Source: Limnohabitans sp. T6-5 | Lineage (GTDB): Bacteria > Pseudomonadota > Gammaproteobacteria > Burkholderiales > Burkholderiaceae_C | NCBI RefSeq assembly: GCF_003063315.1 | Contig: NZ_NERV01000002.1 | Coordinates: forward strand, 1,054,001-1,118,000 | Length of the DNA: 64,000 nucleotides | Reading direction: 5' to 3' | The notes under the pieces: generated by a model | Told to the model about the DNA's origin: nothing | The model's input: the letters and a program-made list of their open reading frames with translations, nothing else | Database searches by the model: none | Position numbers and translations under genes: made by a program | In this document: positions 1-8,936 of the stretch, piece after piece | Position numbering within the stretch: the first letter of the stretch is position 1 | Layout: each line of letters begins with the position of its first letter

Positions 1-1415
1 CCTCGGTGCCCGGCGTTGCGCAGCGCACCGGTGCCACGGTGTACTACATCGAGATGTACCCGCAATCGGCATCGCCTTCGGGGCAAATGCCCGTGATGGC
101 GCTCAGCCCGTTTCCGGGCGAAGTCGACATCGTGCTGGCCTCCGAATTGATGGAAGCTGGTCGCGCCTTGCAGCGCGGGCTGGTGGATGCCGACAAAACC
201 ACCTTCATCGCGTCATCGCACCGCGTGTATTCAATGACCGAGCGCACCGCCATGGGCGACGGGCGTGTGGATACGGCCAAGCTGTTGGCGGGGGCACAGG
301 CCGCCGCACAGCAGTTCATCAGCGCCGACTTTGCCCAACTGGCCGAGCAAACAGGTAGCTTGATTGCGCCGGCCTTGTATGGCGCGCTGGCGGCCAGCCA
401 GCGCCTGCCGTTTTCAAGGGCGCAATTCGAAGCCACCATCGAGCGCAGCGGTGTGGGCGTCAAAACCAGTCTGAAGGCTTTTGCCGCTGGCTTTGATGCG
501 GCCATGCAGGTGCTGCAGCCCAGCTCGTCCAGCGTGGCCGATGCCACCCCTGTGGCTTTGCCTTTGCACCGCCAAGTCGGCCCCAAGTTGCAGGGCTTGG
601 CACAAAGTCTGGAAGGCGTGTTCGCGCCCGCGGCGCACGAGGTCATCGCCTCGGGTTTGACGCGTCTGGCCGATTACCAGGATGTGGCTTATGCCACCCT
701 GTATGCGCAGCGTTTACAAGAAATGACTGGTGCGCTGGCCTCGTCAAACACGGCCACCAGCTTGGCCGAAGAGATCTTGCGCGAGGGCGCTCGCCACCTG
801 GCCTTGTGGATGTCTTACGAAGACACGGTGCGCGTGGCCGATTTGAAAACCCGCCGCTCACGTTTTGCACGCGTGAGCCAGGAAGTGAGCCTGAGCGAAA
901 AGCAGCTGATCGACATCCACGAATTCATGCACCCGCGCCTGGAAGAAATTGCCGACACCCTGCCTGCGGGCATGGGCCGTTGGTTGCTGGGCTCCAAGAC
1001 AGCGCGCGCCGTGGTCGGTCGCTTCACGCAAAAAGGCCGCGTGGTGCAAACGAGCTCCTTGCGCGGTTTTCTGCTGCTTTATTGTGTGGCCAGCTTGCGC
1101 CGTATTCGGCCTGTGTCTTTGCGCTACGAAACCGAGCAACAACGCATCGAAAGCTGGTGGGCGCAGGCAATGGTCCTGCTGACGCAACACGCCGATCTGG
1201 CGCTCGAAGTTCTGCACGCTCAGCAGCTGGTCAAAGGCTATGGCGACACCCATGCACGGGGCTGGCGGCATTTTGAAAAACTCATGACCACTTTGCCTCG
1301 CCTTCAACAATTGCCCGACGCAGCCAACCGACTGAGTGCCTTGCGCAAAGCGGCCTTGGCCGACGACAGTGGCCAGGCGCTTGATCAGGCCGTGAAGCAA
1401 CTGGCACCTGCGTGA
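1..1415 (+). CDS. iorB: Indolepyruvate oxidoreductase subunit beta family protein (5' end outside window)
   Basis: The frame is open from the first base, so the start codon lies left of the window; a GTG at position 6 is internal. The first visible residues, SVPGVAQRTGATVYYIEM, match the conserved stretch of the gamma/beta domain of 2-oxoacid:acceptor oxidoreductases that follows the cofactor-binding start of IorB. The rest, about 470 residues, is the long C-terminal extension seen in the Burkholderiales form, including a KGYGDTHARG motif near the end. The family oxidatively decarboxylates arylpyruvates, passing electrons to ferredoxin, with an IorA partner that binds thiamine diphosphate. 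IorA is not in the window. The assignment rests on motif recognition; substrate is inferred from the family. It is followed 72 bp later by a TRAP transporter on the same strand, which may or may not share its promoter. Confidence 0.75.
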   Translation, partial: SVPGVAQRTGATVYYIEMYPQSASPSGQMPVMALSPFPGEVDIVLASELMEAGRALQRGLVDADKTTFIASSHRVYSMTERTAMGDGRVDTAKLLAGAQAAAQQFISADFAQLAEQTGSLIAPALYGALAASQRLPFSRAQFEATIERSGVGVKTSLKAFAAGFDAAMQVLQPSSSSVADATPVALPLHRQVGPKLQGLAQSLEGVFAPAAHEVIASGLTRLADYQDVAYATLYAQRLQEMTGALASSNTATSLAEEILREGARHLALWMSYEDTVRVADLKTRRSRFARVSQEVSLSEKQLIDIHEFMHPRLEEIADTLPAGMGRWLLGSKTARAVVGRFTQKGRVVQTSSLRGFLLLYCVASLRRIRPVSLRYETEQQRIESWWAQAMVLLTQHADLALEVLHAQQLVKGYGDTHARGWRHFEKLMTTLPRLQQLPDAANRLSALRKAALADDSGQALDQAVKQLAPA

Positions 1416-1484
1416 CGCCTGCACATGGGCCAACACGACTACCCTTCAAATTTCCGATCGACCCCAACCACAACAGGAGACTAG

Positions 1485-2983
<1,499 letters not shown>

Positions 2984-3026
2984 ACCTGAGTTTTTCCGTG
3001 AACGCTTTCCCCCTTGGAGCCTGGAT

Positions 3027-4346
3027 ATGAGCAGTTGGCAAATCGCAGCCTGGTTGATGTTGGGCGGCTCGACCTTGCTGCTGTTCATGGGCATGCCGGT
3101 GGCCCTGACTTTTTTGGGCGTCAACATCGTGGGTGCCGTGCTCTACATGGGGGGCGAACCCGGGCTGGTGCAACTGGTGCGCAACAGCGTCAGTTCGGTC
3201 ACGGCTTTTGCGCTCACGCCCATTCCGTTGTTTGTGCTGATGGGCGAGGTTTTGTTTCACACCGGCCTGGCCCTCAAGGTGATTGAAGGCGTGGAGCGGC
3301 TCATCATCCGCGTACCGGGTCGTCTGGCGGTGGTCGCTGTGGTGGCGGGCACGGTGTTTTCGGCCATCTCGGGCTCCACCATCGCCACCACGGCCATGTT
3401 GGGCTCGCTCATGCTGCCCGTCATGCTGGCACGCGGTTACCACCCCACCATCGCCACCGGCCCCATCATGGCCATTGGCGCGGTGGACATGCTGATCCCA
3501 CCTTCGGCCCTCACCGTGCTGCTGGGCTCGCTGTCGGGCATCTCGATTTCCAAACTGCTGCTGGGCGGCGTGATGCCGGGCATTTTGCTGTCGGTGGCCT
3601 TTGTGGCGTGGATCATTGTGCGCGTGCGCATCAGTCCGCACCTGGCCCCCGCCGACACCGAGGTCGAGCAGCACCACGGTTGGGCGCGCTGGCATCTGCT
3701 GTTTGCCTATGTCATGCCCACGTTGTCGATTTTTGGCGTGGTGGTGGGCGCTTTGGCCGCAGGCTGGGCCACCCCCACCGAATGCGCCGCTTTGGGTGCT
3801 TTTGCCACCATGTTCCTGGCCGCGCTTTACCGCGTGCTGCGATGGGAGGCGGTGCTCAAAGCCCTCAAAGGCACGGCAGGCATTTCCGGCATGATTTTGT
3901 TCATCATCCTGGGCGCCACCACCTTTGCGCAGATTCTGTCTTTCTCGGGGGCCAGCTCAGGCTTGGTGCAGTTCATCACCGGCCATGGTCTGTCGGCCAA
4001 CCAGATCCTGATCGGCATGATGCTGCTGCTGATCTTTCTGGGCATCTTTGTGGACCAGGTCAGCATGATGATGATCACCCTGCCCATCTTCATGCCGATT
4101 GTGAACACCCTGGGCATCGACCCGGTCTGGTTTGGCGTGCTGTTTTTGATCTGCATGCAACTGGGCCTGCTCTTGCCGCCACACGGTTTGCTGCTCATGA
4201 CGATGCGAGGCGTCGCACCACCCTCGGTCACCATGGGCCACATCTTCATGGCGGTGACACCCTATGTGGTGATGAGTTTGCTGCTGCTGGCTGCCGTGTT
4301 CATGGTGCCCGGCATCGCGACCTGGCTGCCCGGGTGGATGGGCTGA
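3027..4346 (+). CDS. dctM: TRAP transporter large permease subunit, DctM family
   Basis: The 439-residue transport channel of the TRAP system, using a sodium or proton gradient. It is highly hydrophobic, with about a dozen membrane segments, and shows DctM hallmarks: GMPVALTFLGVN near the start, the GSTIATTAMLGSLMLP stretch, GAVDMLIPPSALTVLLG, and the second-half GIFVDQVSMMMITLPIFMPI. GGAG lies 7 bases before the ATG. The stop at 4344-4346 abuts the stop of the opposite-strand helicase, leaving no intergenic base, so no room for a separate terminator. Length and motifs are normal for the family. Confidence 0.92.
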   Translation: MSSWQIAAWLMLGGSTLLLFMGMPVALTFLGVNIVGAVLYMGGEPGLVQLVRNSVSSVTAFALTPIPLFVLMGEVLFHTGLALKVIEGVERLIIRVPGRLAVVAVVAGTVFSAISGSTIATTAMLGSLMLPVMLARGYHPTIATGPIMAIGAVDMLIPPSALTVLLGSLSGISISKLLLGGVMPGILLSVAFVAWIIVRVRISPHLAPADTEVEQHHGWARWHLLFAYVMPTLSIFGVVVGALAAGWATPTECAALGAFATMFLAALYRVLRWEAVLKALKGTAGISGMILFIILGATTFAQILSFSGASSGLVQFITGHGLSANQILIGMMLLLIFLGIFVDQVSMMMITLPIFMPIVNTLGIDPVWFGVLFLICMQLGLLLPPHGLLLMTMRGVAPPSVTMGHIFMAVTPYVVMSLLLLAAVFMVPGIATWLPGWMG

Positions 4347-5600
4347 TCAATCGTTCGATTTGAGCAGACCTGCCGCCCGCAGCTTGTCTTTTTTGCTGGG
4401 CCGTGAACCCTTGATGCCGCCATTGCCCGGCGAAGGTGGTGGTGGGGTTTCGGTCTGCTCAAAGCCTGGAATTTGCTCCAAAGGCAGCTCCAGGCTTTCG
4501 CGTTTTTGGATCAGCTGCCAATGCGCCAGTGCAGCGGCAGTGACAAAACTCACCGCGTCACCGTGCGCCCCCGCCCTGCCCGTGCGGCCGATGCGGTGGG
4601 TGTAGTCTGTGGCCGAGCGTGGCAGGTCGTAGTTGACCACCACGGGCAGCATGGCGATGTCGATGCCGCGTGAGGCCAGATCAGTGGTGACCACCACATC
4701 CCAGCGGCCGGCCTTGAATTCGCTGAGCACCTCTTGCCTTGCACCTTGGCTCATCTCGCCATGGAAAGGCGTGGCAAACACACCCGCCTTGTAAAGCTTG
4801 TTCGCCACATGCTCACAGGCATAGCGCGTGGCCACAAACACCAGCACCTGCTTCCAGCCGTTTTCTTGAATCAGGTGGCGCAGCAAGGCGGTGCGGCTTT
4901 TCTCGTCCACGGCAATGGCACGTTGGGTGATGTCGGGCTTGTGGCCTTCAAAGGCCTCCACCGTGATGCGCACAGGGTCTTGCAGCAGCTTGGCCGCCAG
5001 CGATTCCACCTCGGGTGCAAACGTGGCCGAAAACAGCAGCGTTTGATGCTTGGCAGGCAGCAGCGCCAGCACGCGCTGCAACTCATCCGCAAAGCCCAAA
5101 TCCAGCAGGCGGTCGGCTTCGTCCAGCACCAAATGCTGCACATCGGCCAGGCGCACGGCGTTTTGGTCAATCAAATCCAGCAGCCGACCCGGTGTGGCCA
5201 CCACAATGTCGGCACCGCCACGCAGCGCCATCATTTGCGGGTTGACCGACACACCGCCAAACACGGTATTCACCTTCAAGGATTGCGGCAGCTTGTAAGC
5301 CAGATTGGCCAACACATCGCCCACCTGCACCGCCAGCTCGCGCGTGGGCACCAGCACCAGGGTGCGGATGGGGCGGCGGAAGTTGGTCTGGCGCGGCGCG
5401 GCCAGCAAATGCTGGAGCAAAGGCAAAGCAAACGCCAGCGTCTTGCCCGAGCCGGTGGGCGCGGTGGCCCACACGTCGGCAGATTTCAGCACCGCCGGAA
5501 TCGCCTCGGCCTGAATGGGGGTGGGGGCATAGAGGCCCATGTCGGACACGGCGCGTTGCAGCGCGGGAGAAAGGCCCAAGGGGCCAAAAGTCAAGCTCAT
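4347..5600 (-). CDS. rhlE: DEAD-box ATP-dependent RNA helicase, RhlE-like
   Basis: ATP-driven RNA duplex unwinding, typically in ribosome assembly or RNA decay, especially in the cold. All core motifs are seen in the 417-residue protein: Q motif region (GLYAPTPIQ, residues 22-30), motif I ATAPTGSGKT (45-54), motif Ia PTRELA (84-89), DEAD (159-162), SAT (190-192), and motif VI HRIGRTGR (334-341). Motif I has Pro-Thr where AQTGTGKT is more common. The C-terminal tail after the helicase core is short and Pro/Lys-rich, as in RhlE-type members, without the DbpA RNA-binding domain. The gene is convergent with dctM. Its Shine-Dalgarno lies inside a possible hairpin (5602-5639). The RhlE subfamily assignment is a best guess; other DEAD-box paralogues are possible. 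Confidence 0.88.
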   Translation of the reverse strand: MSLTFGPLGLSPALQRAVSDMGLYAPTPIQAEAIPAVLKSADVWATAPTGSGKTLAFALPLLQHLLAAPRQTNFRRPIRTLVLVPTRELAVQVGDVLANLAYKLPQSLKVNTVFGGVSVNPQMMALRGGADIVVATPGRLLDLIDQNAVRLADVQHLVLDEADRLLDLGFADELQRVLALLPAKHQTLLFSATFAPEVESLAAKLLQDPVRITVEAFEGHKPDITQRAIAVDEKSRTALLRHLIQENGWKQVLVFVATRYACEHVANKLYKAGVFATPFHGEMSQGARQEVLSEFKAGRWDVVVTTDLASRGIDIAMLPVVVNYDLPRSATDYTHRIGRTGRAGAHGDAVSFVTAAALAHWQLIQKRESLELPLEQIPGFEQTETPPPPSPGNGGIKGSRPSKKDKLRAAGLLKSND

Positions 5601-5601
5601 A

Positions 5602-5639
5602 CTTGATCCTCAAAAAATGGCGACAGGGAAAGGATCAAG
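5602..5639 (-). promoter_or_regulatory. Inverted repeat covering the helicase ribosome binding site
   Basis: On the minus strand, CTTGATCCT (5639-5631) can pair perfectly with AGGATCAAG (5610-5602) over 9 bp with a 20-base loop. The second arm contains part of the GAGG Shine-Dalgarno and ends one base before the ATG at 5600. In the RNA this would hide the ribosome binding site. Seen directly; a regulatory role is inferred. Confidence 0.45.
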
Positions 5640-5649
5640 GTGACACGGC

Positions 5650-5886
5650 TCATCGCTCATCACCCTCCAGCGGAGAACGTTCGGGCACCATAGCCAAAAA
5701 GCTGGCCAAATCGCCCGGCTTGGCCACCCCAGCACGTTCAGCAAAAAAAGCGGCCGCATTGAGGGCCGACACCTTCTCGGCCACCGCCACGGTGATGAAC
5801 TGGTTGAGCGAGGCCTGGTCTTGTTCCGCCAACTTGCGCGCATGGGCGTACAAAGAATCGGGCAAACGAAGGGCAAAGGTACTCAT
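5650..5886 (-). CDS. Ribbon-helix-helix antitoxin (HicB/Arc-like)
   Basis: A 78-residue protein beginning STFALRLPDSLYAHARKLAE, the beta-strand plus first helix of a ribbon-helix-helix DNA-binding fold, then SLNQFITVAVAEKVSAL, the second helix. This resembles the short HicB-like antitoxins that pair with PIN toxins. The C-terminal part (about residues 45-78) would be the toxin-neutralising segment. Its start overlaps the end of the upstream PIN gene by 4 bases (ATGA), giving the order toxin then antitoxin. In such pairs the complex usually represses its own promoter. Confidence 0.75.
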   Translation of the reverse strand: MSTFALRLPDSLYAHARKLAEQDQASLNQFITVAVAEKVSALNAAAFFAERAGVAKPGDLASFLAMVPERSPLEGDER

Positions 5887-6314
5887 ACGGCATCCTCCAA
5901 AAAGGCCAAGGCCTGGGCTGGCGTTTTGACGGCCAGGCCAAAGCGTGGCGCGGCCATCGAAAAATCTTTCACATTCAAGGTGACCAGGCCATGTACCCGC
6001 GCGTTGACGGCGGCCTCCAGCACCATCTCATCACCCGGATCGCGCAACTGCGGCCGCCAGATGTAATGCAAGCTCACCGGCTCCACCCACACGGCCAAGG
6101 CGGACAAAAACGCATCAAGCTGTTCGGCAGAAAAACCATGCAAGGCCCGTATTGCATCGCGCTTGAGGACCGACTCGTATTCGAGCCACAAAGCGGGCGA
6201 CGCCACCATGCGCAAGCGCGCCGAAGCCACCGCTTGCAGCAGCGCATAAGACGCGCCGTGGGAGCTGCTCAAGGCTGCAACCAGCACATGGGAGTCCAGC
6301 AACACGGTTTTCAT
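5883..6314 (-). CDS. PIN-domain toxin (putative toxin-antitoxin system toxin component)
   Basis: Predicted metal-dependent ribonuclease of 143 residues. The frame is open further upstream to 6446, but the ATG at 6314 is chosen because MKTVLLDSHVLVAALSS is the usual first strand of the PIN fold with the first acidic residue (Asp7). Later acidic positions typical of the active site are E in LWLEYESVLKR, and D/E in LRDPGDEMVLEAA. No strong Shine-Dalgarno is visible. It forms a coupled operon with the ribbon-helix-helix antitoxin downstream. The RNA target is unknown; such toxins often cut tRNA or other RNAs. Confidence 0.78.
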   Translation of the reverse strand: MKTVLLDSHVLVAALSSSHGASYALLQAVASARLRMVASPALWLEYESVLKRDAIRALHGFSAEQLDAFLSALAVWVEPVSLHYIWRPQLRDPGDEMVLEAAVNARVHGLVTLNVKDFSMAAPRFGLAVKTPAQALAFLEDAV

Positions 6315-6658
6315 GATGTTGCCAATGATATCAGCGATCGACTGCTTGGGCGGGGAAGGTGGAAGGTACAGGCGCTCTTCGCCAAGGATCGAGGGGGTAT
6401 GCAGCAGCTTGACAATTCGTACCGATTTAAGTCCGCCACACATCATCAGGATTGTTTATGCAAACCCTCAACGCATGTGAGCCAGGTCTATCCGTTTTCA
6501 TCGACTGGATTCGTTGGGGGCACTGTTGGAGCCTATAGCCAATTGGACATAAAGGTGCTCAACCGACGGTGCAAACCCAATAAAAGTTAATTAAATAGCA
6601 TTATTTTTGAAGAGATAATTATGTCCGCATTGAAACAACCTTAGAAGGAGGACAGGTT
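6315..6658. other. AT-rich intergenic region between divergent toxin and DUF4259 genes
   Basis: About 340 bases without a convincing gene. It must hold the promoters of the toxin-antitoxin pair (leftward) and of the small-protein cluster (rightward). The right part, from about 6540, is clearly richer in A/T than the surroundings. A 7-codon frame (6621-6644, MSALKQP) ends just before the strong AAGGAGG at 6645-6651 that serves the gene at 6659; whether it is translated is unknown. A TTGACA near 6410 has no good partner box. Confidence 0.4.
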
Positions 6659-7153
6659 ATGGGAACATGGTCATTTGAGCCATTTGGCAACGACTTTGCC
6701 AACGACTGGGCCTATGAATTGGATGAGACCAAAGATCTCCGCTACATCGAACAAGCGCTCGATGCGATCACTGCCGAGGTGCCGCCCCGACTGTTTGGAC
6801 TAGAAGAAGAGGCAGTCGCCGCTGCTGAGGTGCTGGCCAAAGTATTGGGCAAAGGCACACAGTCTGAAGAACGAATCCCAGTGTTCGAGTCGTTTTCCGC
6901 TCTTCATATTGTGGATGAATGGGTGGCAGCGCTCAAAGAGCGGCCAAGTTCAGTCTTGGTAGAAAAAGCGCGACAAATGATGGAGCTCATCCTTGCAGGT
7001 GACCCCGAAAATCCTGAGAAATTGTGGCTGCGTCAAACACGAGAAGAAGACCCAGAAGAGTTGGCAGAGTGGAGTGCCATCATGAATAAGTTGATTGCGG
7101 CGCTGACCCTAGCGCCACCCACTCGCTCACACACGGTATTTGCACTTGGCTAA
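6659..7153 (+). CDS. DUF4259 domain-containing protein
   Basis: A 164-residue acidic soluble protein whose start, MGTWSFEPFGNDFANDWAYEL, is the family signature of DUF4259 (MGxWxxxPFxNDxAxDW). No signal peptide or membrane segment. The function of the family is not established. A very strong Shine-Dalgarno AAGGAGG lies 7 bases before the ATG. It is first of four same-strand small genes running to 8853, overlaps the next gene by 14 bases, and sits in a segment less GC-rich than its neighbours, consistent with acquired DNA. Clusters mixing such small DUF proteins are sometimes banks of immunity proteins against polymorphic toxins; that is inference only. Confidence 0.75.
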   Translation: MGTWSFEPFGNDFANDWAYELDETKDLRYIEQALDAITAEVPPRLFGLEEEAVAAAEVLAKVLGKGTQSEERIPVFESFSALHIVDEWVAALKERPSSVLVEKARQMMELILAGDPENPEKLWLRQTREEDPEELAEWSAIMNKLIAALTLAPPTRSHTVFALG

Positions 7154-7598
7154 ACCGCTAAATTCAATCTTTGATGATCTTTTGAAGGCGGCTCAAGAAG
7201 CCGCGTTGAAGCAAGACAAGTGGATCATCATTGACCGTGCTTATGCACACCTCGATGACTTGTCTTCGCATGACTACCAGCAAGTCCTTCAACGCATTCT
7301 GGCGCTGATAGAAAAATACCCGGAACTGGATTACGGAGGCCCGGGACCTTTTGGCTCGTTCCTTGAAACGCAAGCCGTAGGGGCCTATTCACCTCAACTC
7401 GTGGCGTCTCTTCAAAGACAGCCAAGCGTTCAAGTTCTGGGTTGGCTCGATCGGACGATGCGAATGGATGAATCGCAGCGCACAGCAGATGGCGGCATCG
7501 AGCCAAGCTACTACGCAGAAGTGGTAACGACCGTGCTTCAACACCCCATGGCCAGCGAAAACTGCAAGTCATTTGCTCGAATGTGCGTTGAAGAGTAA
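7140..7598 (+). CDS. Hypothetical protein, 152 residues
   Basis: Not recognised. The frame starts with TTG at 7140, overlapping the previous gene by 14 bases; a second TTG at 7146 gives a start two codons shorter. No ATG is near, so the start is uncertain. The protein is soluble, largely helical (residues about 5-65), and has a GGPGPFGSFLETQAVGAYSPQLVASL stretch followed by a helical C-terminal part; this layout resembles small immunity or helical-repeat proteins, but no family is claimed. It is translated in the same direction as its neighbours and is probably part of their operon. Confidence 0.6.
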   Translation: MHLAKPLNSIFDDLLKAAQEAALKQDKWIIIDRAYAHLDDLSSHDYQQVLQRILALIEKYPELDYGGPGPFGSFLETQAVGAYSPQLVASLQRQPSVQVLGWLDRTMRMDESQRTADGGIEPSYYAEVVTTVLQHPMASENCKSFARMCVEE

Positions 7599-7647
7599 CC
7601 ACACAAGTGCCCAACGGCACGCTCGATAACGTTTATTAAAGGAACAC

Positions 7648-8151
7648 ATGAATCATCTCAACCATCCCTACTTTGGTCCTCTCGACACCGATGAATTGCA
7701 TGGCATCATTTGGGAGCAATCACACACCTTGAATGGTGAAACGTTTGATGTGCATTTATGGGGCGGCAACGCCTCAGATGCCGAGCAACATCCGTCGATG
7801 CTGGATGCCTTTGCAAAGTTTCTGCAAGACCTGCCAGCGATGGACGTTTTTGCGCGCCAGCAGTTGACGCACTATTTGACAGAGGATGCCTACTTCATCG
7901 AATTTCATGCGGAGGAGCTGACCGAGGGCAGTGACGTGATGGCCCAGCTTCTGGCTGATGCGAATGGTGGCAACATTTCGGCTGCAGCTTTTTCCGCCAA
8001 GATGAAGCTCCAGAATATCGGCATGTGGCTCGATCAACCTGATGCGCCCATCATCTTGGACTACATGATGGAGCCAGAAAACAGCGATCAAATTCTGGCC
8101 GTCAAATTAACGCTGGACTACCAGCTTGCAACGATTGCTTGGGAGAGTTGA
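7648..8151 (+). CDS. DUF2004-like domain protein
   Basis: A 167-residue acidic cytoplasmic protein. Its start, HPYFGPLDTDEL, followed by a strand-rich segment ending ETFDVHLWGG, matches my memory of the DUF2004 family, found next to other small orphan proteins and in contact-dependent toxin immunity banks. AAGGA lies 6 bases before the ATG. The stop is 3 bases before the next start, so the two are probably translated together. Function is unknown. Confidence 0.6.
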   Translation: MNHLNHPYFGPLDTDELHGIIWEQSHTLNGETFDVHLWGGNASDAEQHPSMLDAFAKFLQDLPAMDVFARQQLTHYLTEDAYFIEFHAEELTEGSDVMAQLLADANGGNISAAAFSAKMKLQNIGMWLDQPDAPIILDYMMEPENSDQILAVKLTLDYQLATIAWES

Positions 8152-8154
8152 ACG

Positions 8155-8853
8155 ATGACGAACGCACCATTGACCAACTTCGAACCTGACTCAGAACTGC
8201 TCGCAGTCATCCACGAATGCATGGCGCACTACGACATAGGTGACCCCGATGCGCAATGGCCCAACAACCTGATTTCTCGCAGGGCCGTCGTGTACGGGAG
8301 CGGTCTCATCGCCCGAGAAGGCGACGCCATTCGCCACGCAGTCGATCCAGTCGAACTGGCCCTGTGCCGCCAACTGGCCGCTGAGGTCGAAGAACTGATG
8401 ATGGGAGTTTCGGTGGGCATGGGATCTCAGTCGGACGACGAGTTCCACGGATTCTTCATCGCTGGGTCAGTGGGTGAATCGGTCCCGTCGACCATTGACG
8501 AAACGCTGATCCGATCGCGGTTCGGCGGCACCATCTTCCCGCCAGCGACGATCACCATCGAACCACTGACCGAGGGCACAAGCTGGTGGGCGGCGGTCGA
8601 ACAGGACGGAGAGGAGTCTGAGGACGACTACTTCGTCACGTGGCGAGCGATGATCCAGTGGTTCAGCGTGCGGCCCGAGTTCACGTCCTCCGCATTCGTC
8701 CAGATTGGGGACGACAGGTCGCTGTATAACTTGACTCCCGAAGAGTGGCCGGAAGGCACAGAGAGTCTCGGCTGTGTGCTGCCACGACTTGCTGTCGGGC
8801 TGACCCATGGCGGCAGTTTGATCGGGCTGTTTGGCTACAGCGTCCAAACGTAA
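8155..8853 (+). CDS. Hypothetical protein, 232 residues
   Basis: Not recognised. Starts 3 bases after the previous stop, with GGGAGA about 8 bases before the ATG. The protein is acidic and soluble, with tryptophans clustered in the C-terminal half (TSWWAAVEQDG, TWRAMIQWFS) and no signal peptide. Codon use is more GC-rich than the three genes before it. It is the last gene of the small-protein cluster and converges on purH, with a hairpin in the gap. Confidence 0.6.
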   Translation: MTNAPLTNFEPDSELLAVIHECMAHYDIGDPDAQWPNNLISRRAVVYGSGLIAREGDAIRHAVDPVELALCRQLAAEVEELMMGVSVGMGSQSDDEFHGFFIAGSVGESVPSTIDETLIRSRFGGTIFPPATITIEPLTEGTSWWAAVEQDGEESEDDYFVTWRAMIQWFSVRPEFTSSAFVQIGDDRSLYNLTPEEWPEGTESLGCVLPRLAVGLTHGGSLIGLFGYSVQT

Positions 8854-8887
8854 AGCTAAGACTGGCTTATTAATCTAGGCGAGGCAC

Positions 8888-8913
8888 GAAGCCTCCCAAA
8901 AGTGGGCGGCTTC
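8888..8913. terminator. Possible bidirectional terminator hairpin
   Basis: GAAGCC-t-CCC (8888-8897) pairs with GGG-c-GGCTTC (8904-8913), giving 9 bp with one mismatch and a 6-base loop, between the convergent gene ending at 8853 and purH ending at 8937. No T-run follows on either strand, so its strength as an intrinsic terminator is doubtful. Confidence 0.4.
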
Positions 8914-8936
8914 GCAGCGCTCGCAGACAACCAGAA

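Noticed and set aside
6315-6446. Longer start for the PIN toxin at 6446
   Set aside because: The additional 44 residues have no PIN similarity; MKTVLLDSHVLV at 6314 is the normal first strand.
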